A stretch of 64,000 bases of DNA from an uncultured Oscillospiraceae bacterium (lineage in GTDB: Bacteria > Bacillota_A > Clostridia > Oscillospirales > Acutalibacteraceae): contig CAJUTL010000011.1 of assembly GCA_910589395.1 (NCBI GenBank), positions 15,651 through 79,650 of the forward strand, in the 5' to 3' direction. Below are positions 34,122 through 41,702 of the stretch, one piece after another. Position numbers and translations under genes: made by a program. Every line of letters begins with the position of its first letter. The stretch's first letter is position 1. Below the pieces are notes generated by a model that was not told the DNA's origin, made no database searches, and worked only from the letters and a program-made list of their open reading frames with translations.

Positions 34122-34871
34122 ATGGCAGTAGTATCTATGAAGCAGCTTCTGGAGGCCGGCGTTCATTTCGGCCACCAGACCAGAAGATGGAACCCCAAAA
34201 TGGCGTCCTACATCTTCACCGAACGCAACGGCATCTATATTATCGACCTGCAGAAGACGGTGAAGAAGCTGGAAGAGGCCTACAATTTCGTGCGCGATCT
34301 GGCCACTGAGGGCAAGAGTGTGCTGTTTGTCGGCACTAAGAAGCAGGCTCAGGAATCTGTGAAGGAAGAGGCCCTGCGCGCGGAGGCCTACTATGTAAAC
34401 GCTCGCTGGCTGGGCGGTATGCTCACCAATTTCTCCACCATTCGCAAGCGGATTCAGCGTCTGGCTCAGCTGCGCAAAATGGAAGAGGACGGCACCTTTG
34501 AGCTGCTTCCCAAGAAAGAGGTTTCTCAGCTTCAGCTGGAGATCGAAAAGCTGGAAAAATACCTGGGCGGCATTAAGGATATGAAGGAATTCCCCGGCGC
34601 TCTGTTCATCGTCGATCCCCGCAAGGAAAGGATCGCCGTGGCGGAAGCCCGCAAGCTGCATATTCCGATCGTCGCCATTGTGGACACCAACTGTGATCCC
34701 GATGAGATCGATTATGTGATCCCCGGAAATGACGACGCGATCCGCGCGGTCAAGCTGATCGCCGGCGCCATGGCCAACGCCATCATCGAAGGCCGTGAGG
34801 GCCAGATGGGCGCCGCCGCCCGCGACGCGGAGGAGCCTGAAGAAGTGGAAGAGGCTTCCGAGCAGGAGTAA
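34122..34871 (+). CDS. rpsB: 30S ribosomal protein S2
   Basis: A 249-residue S2. It begins MAVVSMKQLLEAGVHFGHQTRRWNPKM and carries the expected DLQKTVKKLEEAY, RWLGGMLTNF and PGALFIVDPRKERIAVAEARKL segments; the C-terminus is an acidic tail. AAGGAGG lies 11 nt before the ATG. It forms the conserved rpsB-tsf pair and has a structured leader. Confidence 0.98.
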   Translation: MAVVSMKQLLEAGVHFGHQTRRWNPKMASYIFTERNGIYIIDLQKTVKKLEEAYNFVRDLATEGKSVLFVGTKKQAQESVKEEALRAEAYYVNARWLGGMLTNFSTIRKRIQRLAQLRKMEEDGTFELLPKKEVSQLQLEIEKLEKYLGGIKDMKEFPGALFIVDPRKERIAVAEARKLHIPIVAIVDTNCDPDEIDYVIPGNDDAIRAVKLIAGAMANAIIEGREGQMGAAARDAEEPEEVEEASEQE

Positions 34872-34958
34872 GGGGACAGGCCGTAATATAATAAGAATCT
34901 CAAAATCAGGTTTTGGTTCCGGTAAAGCGCGGAGCTGAAGGAAAGGAAGAAATATAGT

Positions 34959-35873
34959 ATGAATTTTACCGCAAAAGACGTTGCCGCTCTTCGTGAGAAG
35001 ACCGGCTGCGGCATGATGGATTGTAAGAAGGCGCTTACCGCTTCTGAGGGCGATATGGAGAAGGCTATTGATTTCCTGCGGGAAAAGGGCCTTGCCGCCG
35101 CTGTAAAGAAGGCCGGGCGCATTGCCGCCGAGGGCGTGGCGTTTGCCACTGTCAGCGACTGCGGCAAGGTGGCCGTGGTGATCGAGGTCAACGCTGAGAC
35201 CGACTTTGTGGCCAAGAATGCCGAGTTCCAGGCCTTTGTAAAGACCTGCGCCGATACCATTATCCAGCAGAACCCCGCCGATGTGGAAGCCCTGCTGCAG
35301 TGCAAGGCCGCCGGCTCTGAGCTTACGGTAGACGCCCTTTTGAAGGAGAAGATCCTCACTATCGGCGAGAATATCAAGGTTCGCCGGTTTGCACGTTATG
35401 AGGGGGCCGTTACCTCCTATGTGCACGGCGGAGGCCGTATCGGCGTTATTGTAAAGTTTGATACCACTGAGGAAATTGCCGCCTCTGAGGGCTTTAAGGC
35501 CTATGCCCACAACGTGGCAATGCAGATCGCCGCCCTGAATCCCGAGTATCTGGACGAGGCCGCCGTGCCTGCCGATCGCAAGGAGAAGGAGAAGGAGATC
35601 CTCACCCAGCAGATCATGGACGAAGGCAAGCCCCAGAACATTGCCGAAAAGATCGTGGCGGGCCGTCTCCAGAAGTTCTTCAAGGAGATCTGCCTGGTTG
35701 ATCAGCAGTATGTACAGGACAGCAAGCTGACCGTGCAGCAGTACACCGATACCGTTGCCAAGGAGCTGGGCGGCTCCATCAAGATCACCGGCTACACCCG
35801 CTTTGAAAAGGGCGAGGGCCTGGAGAAGCGCGAGGATAATTTCGCCGAGGAGATCGCCAGCTTGGTGAAATAA
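34959..35873 (+). CDS. tsf: Elongation factor Ts
   Basis: A 304-residue EF-Ts, which exchanges GDP for GTP on EF-Tu. The N-terminal UBA-like domain is intact (ALREKTGCGMMDCKKALTASEGDMEKAIDFLREKG), as is the NAETDFVAKNAEFQ motif that contacts EF-Tu. The C-terminal half keeps the KEICLVDQQYVQD segment. It lies 87 bp after rpsB. The stop codon is fused to a TTGTTAG-type microrepeat (35871-35902), and a strong terminator follows at once. Confidence 0.98.
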   Translation: MNFTAKDVAALREKTGCGMMDCKKALTASEGDMEKAIDFLREKGLAAAVKKAGRIAAEGVAFATVSDCGKVAVVIEVNAETDFVAKNAEFQAFVKTCADTIIQQNPADVEALLQCKAAGSELTVDALLKEKILTIGENIKVRRFARYEGAVTSYVHGGGRIGVIVKFDTTEEIAASEGFKAYAHNVAMQIAALNPEYLDEAAVPADRKEKEKEILTQQIMDEGKPQNIAEKIVAGRLQKFFKEICLVDQQYVQDSKLTVQQYTDTVAKELGGSIKITGYTRFEKGEGLEKREDNFAEEIASLVK

Positions 35874-35902
35874 GTTGTTAGAGATTAGTTGTTAGTCGTT
35901 AG

Positions 35903-35938
35903 AAGTGCCGTGCATGAGTTTTCATGCACGGCACTTTT
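35903..35938 (+). terminator. rpsB-tsf terminator
   Basis: Perfect 15-bp stem AAGTGCCGTGCATGA / TCATGCACGGCACTT with a GTTT loop, then TT. From here to 36177 the DNA is AT-rich and shows only the promoter of the next gene. Confidence 0.9.
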
Positions 35939-36086
35939 GCGTACAAAGAGAGTGATATCCATTGAACAGCTACCAGTCTGATTCGTAGAAATACACATGA
36001 TTGGTGATTGGGTTAACTACTTTCATAAAATGGATAAAGGATAGCAAAGAAATTCGGCTATGTCAACAAAAGCCCCCGATCAGCAC

Positions 36087-36115
36087 TTGATCTTTTGTGA
36101 TTCTTGTACTATATT
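36087..36115 (+). promoter_or_regulatory. Promoter of the SurA-like gene
   Basis: TTGATC (36087-36092), 17-bp spacer, TATATT (36110-36115). Confidence 0.5.
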
Positions 36116-36177
36116 ATTACATATAGATTAGAATGTTTTTATCTTTTGGTTTATGGAAGAAACTCTTTTAGAGGCGG

Positions 36178-36936
36178 GTGGTTACTATTAAAAAGAAACT
36201 TTTTCTTGCAATCACTTTGATAGCGGTCTTGGGGATCGGTATTTCTGCTGCCGTATTTTCTGCTAACGGTGTGGAGAGCGACTTTGTAAAAGAGCTTCGA
36301 ATTGCCGGACAGACTTATAAAAGAATTTGCAACGAGGATATTTCCTTTGATATAAATACTGCAAATTCCAATGGACAGGCAGTGGTAGGATACTATAAGG
36401 AGATTCCTATCACTCGGGATCAGGTCATTTACAAACAGGCAATAAATCGGATTCAGCGAAATCCAGCAGATCCGACCTGGCGAAAACCGGAAAAAACGGA
36501 AAAGGAGCTCATTTTTGAAGTAGCACGAGATCTCTATACCTATGAACAGGCCAAAGATTTGGGGCTTTATCCCTCTGAGGAAGAGATGGAAGAAAAGTTT
36601 GCTTCGGCATCAGAGTCATTTCAGAGGGATCTGGAAGAAAATTTGGAATTATGCTCACAGATTGAATTTACTCAGGACGAATGGATTGCATGGATGACGC
36701 AGCAAAGGATTGAAAACATAGCTAAAAGCCGGTTTATGGCTCAGGTGTTAATCTCCTTGCAAGAAGAGAAACAAATCGAGGATGAGGTTTTGGCAGAGCT
36801 GGTCCATGTGCTCGTGGAGAGAGCGGAGGGAACTGATTTGCCATCAACACTCGACAAACTCTTTGACCGCTATGTGACCCTGCAGATAGGGAATCAAATT
36901 ACTTATGTCAATGAAGAGAGTGATACAGCCTCCTGA
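36178..36936 (+). CDS. Membrane-anchored SurA N-domain-like protein (252 aa)
   Basis: An exported or anchored protein: residues ~4-28 are a basic stretch plus a hydrophobic helix (KKKLFLAITLIAVLGIGISAAVF) without a lipobox. The rest is helical and resembles the SurA/trigger-factor N-domain pattern (ITRDQVIYKQAINRI, ELIFEVARDLYTYEQAKDLGLYPSEEEMEEKF); no PPIase domain follows. A chaperone-like role outside the cell is inference. The start is uncertain: the GTG at 36178 lies only 2 nt after AGAGGCGG, whereas an ATT nine bases later would have better spacing. Base composition is visibly richer in A+T than the neighbours, which suggests separate origin. Confidence 0.65.
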   Translation: MVTIKKKLFLAITLIAVLGIGISAAVFSANGVESDFVKELRIAGQTYKRICNEDISFDINTANSNGQAVVGYYKEIPITRDQVIYKQAINRIQRNPADPTWRKPEKTEKELIFEVARDLYTYEQAKDLGLYPSEEEMEEKFASASESFQRDLEENLELCSQIEFTQDEWIAWMTQQRIENIAKSRFMAQVLISLQEEKQIEDEVLAELVHVLVERAEGTDLPSTLDKLFDRYVTLQIGNQITYVNEESDTAS

Positions 36937-37005
36937 TAGCCAGGTAAAAGTATAAACCGGAATAGAAGCTGTTATTTTTATGCGGTTCCGCATTTTAATA
37001 CAGTA

Positions 37006-37064
37006 AATCACCCCATTTGCCGGAAAGAAGAGAACTTCTTCGGCAGATGGGGTGAATTTTTTGT
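37006..37064. terminator. Bidirectional terminator
   Basis: Long stem AATCACCCCAT.TGCCG / CGGCA.ATGGGGTGA.TT around a hairpin loop, with A and T runs on the two sides. It serves the SurA-like gene on the plus strand and the feo cluster on the minus strand. Confidence 0.85.
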
Positions 37065-37065
37065 T

Positions 37066-37236
37066 TTAGCGTAGCTTTTGCTTTTTGTTGTTTTCTCCGC
37101 AGCGTGTACAGCCCTGGCAGCCGCCTCCGCAGCAGGTTTTTCCGTTTTTCTTATCCTTCCAAAGCTTTCGCAGGGAAAGAAACAGGACAAAAGCGATCAA
37201 AAGACAGACCAGGATCGTGGATAGAGCTCCGGGCAT
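37066..37236 (-). CDS. FeoB-associated Cys-rich membrane protein (56 aa)
   Basis: A very small gene following feoB. Translation from the ATG at 37236 gives MPGALSTILVCLLIAFVLFL, a basic turn (SLRKLWKDKKNGK), a cysteine cluster (TCCGGGCQGCTRCGE, six Cys) and a Lys-rich end. This is the layout of the FeoB-associated Cys-rich membrane protein family found beside feoB in Bacillota: one N-terminal helix and a cytoplasmic Cys cluster that may bind iron or an Fe-S cluster. GGAGGCTT lies 6 nt upstream. It starts 54 bp after feoB and ends at a strong terminator, so it is the last gene of a feoA-feoB transcript. Confidence 0.88.
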   Translation of the reverse strand: MPGALSTILVCLLIAFVLFLSLRKLWKDKKNGKTCCGGGCQGCTRCGENNKKQKLR

Positions 37237-37290
37237 AGAAAGCCTCCTTCTGTATTTTGAATTTATTGGGCAACGCTGAACAGAACAAAG

Positions 37291-39366
37291 CTACACAAAC
37301 AGCAAACCGATATGATAAACCAGGAAGGTGACGCCCCAGGCGACGCAGATTTGGAAGAGGGCCACAAGCCCGGTCCAGCCCCAGCTTTCCGTTTCCTTTT
37401 TGATAGTGGCAAGGGTGGCGGCGCAGGGGACATAGAGCAGGGAGAAGGTCATCAGGGCATAGGCGTTCAGGGGGCCGAAGCCCATAGCGCCCAGGCTGCT
37501 TAAAATGGCTGACATGCCTGCGGCGGAATTGATATTGGAAATGCCGAAGAGCACGGCACAGGAGGATACCACCACCTCCTTGGCGGAGATTCCCGCGATC
37601 AGCGCCACCACGATCTGCCAGAAGCCCAGGCCGATAGGGGCAAAGAAGGGGACGATCCACCGCCCGATCATGGAGCCGAAGGTTTGAGACATATCCTCGG
37701 AATACCCGTTGGGGCCGAAATTCAGCAGGAACCACATGAGGATCGAAGCGATAAAGATGGTGGTTCCCGCCTTCGTCAGATAATCCTTCACCTTTTCCCA
37801 CACATAGATGAAGATGGTTCGGGCGCTGGGGGCCTTGTATTCCGGCAGTTCAATGAGCAGAGAATTTTCTTTTGTGTGCTTTCTGTCAAAAATGTGAAGG
37901 AGAAAGGCGCACAAAATGGCTACCAGTAACCCTAAAAGATACATGGAATAGGCCGCCAGCATGGCGTGCCGGGAGAAAAACAGCTGGGAAAACAGAACGT
38001 AAATGGGAAGCCGCGCGCTGCAGGACATAAAGGGCGTAATGAGCATGGTTTTATAGCGGTCCCGTTTGTTTTCCAGGGCCCGAGAGGCCATAATGGCGGG
38101 AACGGTACAGCCAAAGCCCAGCACCATGGGGATAAAGGAGCGGCCGGAAAGCCCCAGCTTTCCCATAATGCCGTCCATCACATAGGCGACCCGCGCCATG
38201 TAGCCGCTGTCCTCCAAAAAGGCCAAAGCCAGAAAAAGGATCAAAATATTGGGCAAAAAGGTGAGGATCCCGCCTACTCCGGCAATAATGCCGTCCACCA
38301 GCAGCGAAACAATAAGGGGAGAGACCTGAAGGCCCTCCAGTCCGGCCCGCACGCCGCCGGAAAAGAACTCCAGGCCCGCTTCAAAATAGCCCTTGAGCCA
38401 GTCTCCGATGGTGAAGGTAAGGAAGAATACCAGGGCCATGATCAATAGAAAAATCGGCAGCCCCAGCCATTTGTGGGTCAGAATGCTGTCCGCCTTGTCG
38501 GTAACGGCAGCTTTTTTCTCCTTGTTTACCAGTACCTCCTGAATGATCTCATCGATAAAATCGTACTTCTGATTGATGATCTCCTTTTCATAGCTTTTGC
38601 CGAGAGCCTCCGGGCATTCCACCGGATAATGGGAAGAAATTTCCTTATCGTGCTCCAAAAGCTTCAACGCATGCCAACGATAGTTTTGCAGCTCGGGATA
38701 TTTTTTTTGCAGCAAAGGGATCAGCAGGTCGATCTTATCCTCGATCTCATCGCTGTAAACCATGGCAAATTCCTTGTGATGCTGGTGCTTGTGGCGCGTT
38801 TGCTCTGTCCGGCTTTCCGGCTCATCTGCGCCGTCCCCGTGGTGGTGGATCAGCGGCAGATCATGGCCGTGCTTCTGGTGGTGGGCAGCGGCGTGCATCA
38901 GAATATCCAGCCCGGTCTTTCGCCTGGCGGACACGGGGATCACCGGGATCCCCAGCATCTCCGGCAGACGATGCAGGTCGATCTCCATGCCCCGCTTCTC
39001 CACAATATCCATCATATTCAGGGCAAGGATCACCGGCTTCCCCAGCTCGATGAGCTGAAGGGTCAGGTAGAGATTCCTCTCCAAAGCGGAAGCGTCCGCC
39101 ACATCGATGATCACATTGACCTCGTCGCTCAATATGTACTGCCTTGCCACCTGCTCCTCCATGGTGTAGGAGGTCAGGCTGTAGGTGCCTGGCAGGTCTA
39201 CCAGCCGGTATTCCTGGTCGTGAAAGCGGAAGCTGCCTTCCTTCTTCTCCACGGTGACGCCCGGCCAGTTGGCCACCTTCAGGTTGGCGCCGGTATAGGC
39301 GTTGAACAAGGTGGTTTTTCCACAGTTTGGATTTCCCACAAATCCGATAGACAGCTCATGCGCCAT
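37291..39366 (-). CDS. feoB: Ferrous iron transport protein B
   Basis: A 691-residue Fe2+ transporter with an N-terminal G domain: G1 GNPNCGKTTLFNAYTG (residues 11-26), switch region NWPGVTVEKKEG, G3 DLPG (57-60), G4 NMMD (117-120). Gate domains follow, with KDRYKTMLITPFMSCSARLPIY in the membrane part. Unusual is a histidine-rich linker (residues ~158-197, with HHQKHGHD, IHHH and HKHQHH) between the G domain and the membrane domain, which may bind metal. The ATG at 39366 follows AAGGAGG; longer in-frame starts run into feoA. It overlaps feoA by 11 bp, indicating translational coupling. Confidence 0.96.
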   Translation of the reverse strand: MAHELSIGFVGNPNCGKTTLFNAYTGANLKVANWPGVTVEKKEGSFRFHDQEYRLVDLPGTYSLTSYTMEEQVARQYILSDEVNVIIDVADASALERNLYLTLQLIELGKPVILALNMMDIVEKRGMEIDLHRLPEMLGIPVIPVSARRKTGLDILMHAAAHHQKHGHDLPLIHHHGDGADEPESRTEQTRHKHQHHKEFAMVYSDEIEDKIDLLIPLLQKKYPELQNYRWHALKLLEHDKEISSHYPVECPEALGKSYEKEIINQKYDFIDEIIQEVLVNKEKKAAVTDKADSILTHKWLGLPIFLLIMALVFFLTFTIGDWLKGYFEAGLEFFSGGVRAGLEGLQVSPLIVSLLVDGIIAGVGGILTFLPNILILFLALAFLEDSGYMARVAYVMDGIMGKLGLSGRSFIPMVLGFGCTVPAIMASRALENKRDRYKTMLITPFMSCSARLPIYVLFSQLFFSRHAMLAAYSMYLLGLLVAILCAFLLHIFDRKHTKENSLLIELPEYKAPSARTIFIYVWEKVKDYLTKAGTTIFIASILMWFLLNFGPNGYSEDMSQTFGSMIGRWIVPFFAPIGLGFWQIVVALIAGISAKEVVVSSCAVLFGISNINSAAGMSAILSSLGAMGFGPLNAYALMTFSLLYVPCAATLATIKKETESWGWTGLVALFQICVAWGVTFLVYHIGLLFV

Positions 39367-39598
39367 GGCCGGTTCCTCCTTTTTCCACAGAAATATGGGA
39401 AGAGATCCCATAGCCCACCGCAAAGCGGGTGCCTCTGACCTTTACGATCATCGCGCCCTGCCGCTTCTTTCGCAGAACAAAAATTTCAGAGCCCTCGATC
39501 AGCCCCAACGCTTCCAGCCGCCGTTCCAGATCGATCGGCAGGGTAAGACCCTCCACCCGGTAGCTGCTGCCGGGCTTTGCTTCTTGTAAGGTGATCAT
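39356..39598 (-). CDS. feoA: Ferrous iron transport protein A
   Basis: An 80-residue SH3-like FeoA. Visible family pattern: ITLQEAKPGSSYRVEGL, RRLEALGLIEGSEIFVL, a basic strand with MIVKVRGTRFAVGYGIS. It supports FeoB-mediated Fe2+ uptake. GGAAAGGAAA precedes the ATG. First gene of feoA-feoB-small Cys-rich protein. Confidence 0.95.
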   Translation of the reverse strand: MITLQEAKPGSSYRVEGLTLPIDLERRLEALGLIEGSEIFVLRKKRQGAMIVKVRGTRFAVGYGISSHISVEKGGTGHGA

Positions 39599-39663
39599 CG
39601 CTTTTTTCCTTTCCTGGCAGGATTGTAAAACAGGGAAATAAAATCATTAGTTGACCTGTTAAA

Positions 39664-39692
39664 AACTTATCGCAGGAGACGGGAATTGTCAA
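39664..39692 (-). promoter_or_regulatory. feo operon promoter
   Basis: Minus strand TTGACA (39692-39687), 17-bp spacer, TAAGTT (39669-39664). The segment just downstream (39646-39662) has an imperfect TTAACAGGTCAACTAA palindrome at the expected start site. It could be an iron-regulator operator, but this is a guess. Confidence 0.65.
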
Positions 39693-39823
39693 TATCTTTT
39701 CGCCTTTTTGCAGAAAAAACTTTCTTTTTAAGGGAAGCTGTGTTATACTGTATTACAAGATTGTTACTTTTATGGCTTTCTCTGCCAGCGATGGCAATTT
39801 TTACGGGAAATGAGGCTTTTTAT

Positions 39824-41023
39824 ATGAATCGCGCGAAAGGAAGAAAATGGTTTCGGCTGTTGTCGGCAGTTCTGGTATTGTGCCTGCTGCTGCCGGGACA
39901 AGCTATGGCGGAAACCATCGATGAGGTAAAGGAAAGGCAGGAGGCTCTTCGTCAGGAAAACGAGTCGCTGGAAGCAAAGCTCGAAACGCTGAAGGACGAT
40001 GAGGCCAAGGCGCTGGAATATCAGAAAACGCTGGAGGAAAAAATCAGCGTTTTGGAGAGAAAAATCGATACCGCCCGGGAATCCATTCAGGTCATGGATC
40101 GGGAAATCGGTGTTTTGGAGAAAAAGCTGGAGGCTTCCCGCAAGGAGCATCAGGCAACCATCGATCTTTTTGCCCAGCGAATCAATACGCTTTACAAATC
40201 CGGCACCATCAGCACCCTGGAAATTTTGCTGAATTCCAGCAGCTTCACGGATTTTACCATGAAGGCGGAGCTTTTATCCTGTGTGACAAAGCACGATCAG
40301 CAGCTTCTCACAAAAATTGAGGAGTATCTGGAAAAGACAAAGGAAGATCGGGAACGGCTTCAGGAAATGCGGGCGGAGGAAACCACAATAAAGAAGGAGT
40401 TGGAGTCTGCCCAGGGTGAGCTGAAGGTTTTGTATGCGGAAAATGAAGAGCTTATTTCCCGTTTGGAGGCGGATCAGGCCCAGGCAAGAAATGCCATCAG
40501 CGCCAATGAGGAAGAGGACGCCGAACTGGAAGAGCAGATCCAGGAGATGATCCGCCAGAAAAATGAGGAAGCGGCCTCCAACGGAAACGGTGGAATGCTG
40601 GTCAACCCAGATACTCCCGGTATGCACGAGGGTTTTACCCCTCGCTGGCCTCTTCCCGGCGTAGGGTATGACCATGTGATCGGTCATTTTGGGGATATTT
40701 ATGATTTTGACGACGGCCCCCATATGGGCCTGGATATCTGGGCGGACTACGGTGAGCCCATCGTGGCCACTCAGGCGGGGCAGGTCATTGCCGCGGACTA
40801 TCACTATTCCTGGGGAAATAATGTACTGATCTGGCACAACAGCACCTTTGCCACTCGGTACGCCCATTGCAGCTCCCTGGCTGTTTCCGTGGGGGAGTAT
40901 GTGGAACAGGGGCAGATCATCGGCTATGTGGGCTCTACCGGCTTCTCCACCGGAAACCATCTCCATTACGAAGTATATTACGACGGCGTGCGGGTAGACC
41001 CCGATCCTTACTTGGGGATATGA
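39824..41023 (+). CDS. Secreted coiled-coil M23 peptidase (EnvC/PcsB-like)
   Basis: A 399-residue exported peptidoglycan hydrolase or activator. Layout: basic start MNRAKGRKWFR and signal peptide ending near AMAE (residues 1-30); a long coiled coil (30 to ~275: ETIDEVKERQEALRQENESLEAKL... and later heptads); a short linker; and a LytM/M23 domain (about 290-399). The zinc ligands are present as HMGLDIWADYG (HxxxD) and HLHYEVYYDG (HxH). The active site therefore looks catalytic, unlike degenerate activators. The ATG at 39824 gives a proper signal peptide; the in-frame upstream stretch does not. A TATACT -10 at 39744 may be its promoter. Confidence 0.9.
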   Translation: MNRAKGRKWFRLLSAVLVLCLLLPGQAMAETIDEVKERQEALRQENESLEAKLETLKDDEAKALEYQKTLEEKISVLERKIDTARESIQVMDREIGVLEKKLEASRKEHQATIDLFAQRINTLYKSGTISTLEILLNSSSFTDFTMKAELLSCVTKHDQQLLTKIEEYLEKTKEDRERLQEMRAEETTIKKELESAQGELKVLYAENEELISRLEADQAQARNAISANEEEDAELEEQIQEMIRQKNEEAASNGNGGMLVNPDTPGMHEGFTPRWPLPGVGYDHVIGHFGDIYDFDDGPHMGLDIWADYGEPIVATQAGQVIAADYHYSWGNNVLIWHNSTFATRYAHCSSLAVSVGEYVEQGQIIGYVGSTGFSTGNHLHYEVYYDGVRVDPDPYLGI

Positions 41024-41104
41024 AAGAGGAGTTTTCTCTTTTCCTGTTGTGGGCGGCCAGCTGTAAAAAATCAAGGACGTTTCACCTGTCGTTTTGGGGA
41101 ACAG

Positions 41105-41472
41105 GGAGATAAATTGGAATTTAGCGGCGAGGTGCCGCAGCCACTCGTGAAGCTGCCGAGTGTAAGAGAACAGCTTCTGGCCCGACCGTTAGTAAGCAGA
41201 TAAATTGGAATTTGCGGCGTGCCGCAGCACCTGCTCGTGAAGCTGTTGGGTGCAGGAGACTGGTTTCCGACCCGACCGACGGCGAGGTGCGTCATTCTGA
41301 GCGAAGCGAAGAATCTCGTCCTTCGGGCCTTTTTGAAGGGCTTTAGGGGCGAGATCCTTCGTCAAGAAAGCTTATAGCTTTCTATGCTCCTCAGAATGAC
41401 AAAGGAGAGAGCTTGTTCTTCTCTAACGACTAACAACTAATAGCTAACGACTAGTTCGCTAAACTATAATTT
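41105..41472. repeat. Composite intergenic repeat island 6
   Basis: Order: boundary TAAATTGGAATTTA (41110-41123); a GCCGCAGCCACTCGTGAAGC...CCCGACCG module (41124-41190); boundary TAAATTGGAATTT (41201-41213); a second copy of that module ending CCGACCCGACCG (41214-41280); a hairpin element copy (41290-41401) with an extra AAGAAAGCTTATAGCTTTCT insert; a CTAACGACTAACAACTAATA microrepeat; and boundary CTAAACTATAATTTATT (41459-41475). Between 41024 and 41702 no gene is seen; the remainder holds the pnuC promoter and leader. Confidence 0.88.
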
Positions 41473-41527
41473 ATTTGTGAGTCACTCACATTGCTGAACA
41501 GGTTCGTGTAAGGAAAAGAAAGGAAAT

Positions 41528-41556
41528 TTGACAGCTCTCTCTTTTTATGATATGCT
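41528..41556 (+). promoter_or_regulatory. pnuC promoter
   Basis: TTGACA (41528-41533), 17-bp spacer, TATGCT (41551-41556). It implies a ~140-nt leader before the pnuC ATG. Confidence 0.8.
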
Positions 41557-41562
41557 TTTTGA

Positions 41563-41702
41563 AAGAATATGCCATGAGAGGCACTTCGTGAAATCAGAAT
41601 AAAGTAAACTGCCACCGGGTAGGAAATGCAAAAGCATTCGCGGCACATCGTTAGGTCTTGGAAGATGTGCGGGCGAATGCTTTTTTTGGAGGGAAATTTG
41701 TT
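41563..41702 (+). promoter_or_regulatory. pnuC leader with terminator-type hairpin (attenuator or riboswitch candidate)
   Basis: Within the leader, AAAGCATTCGC...GCACATC (41631-41649) pairs with GATGTGC...GCGAATGCTTT (41664-41683) and is followed by seven T (41681-41687) immediately before the GGAGGG ribosome site. A short AATGC (41625-41629) / GCATT (41634-41638) hairpin would compete with the terminator's 5' arm. The upstream part (41563-41630) could be a ligand-binding domain; I recognise no known class. Confidence 0.6.

Noticed and set aside
34116..35510. A 464-codon minus-strand frame opposite rpsB-tsf
   Set aside because: Antisense shadow of two highly expressed translation genes.
41690..41700. 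NAD+-II, preQ1, THF or cobalamin riboswitch in the pnuC leader
   Set aside because: I could not match the conserved cores of these classes by eye; only the terminator-type hairpin is certain, so it is left as an unassigned candidate.
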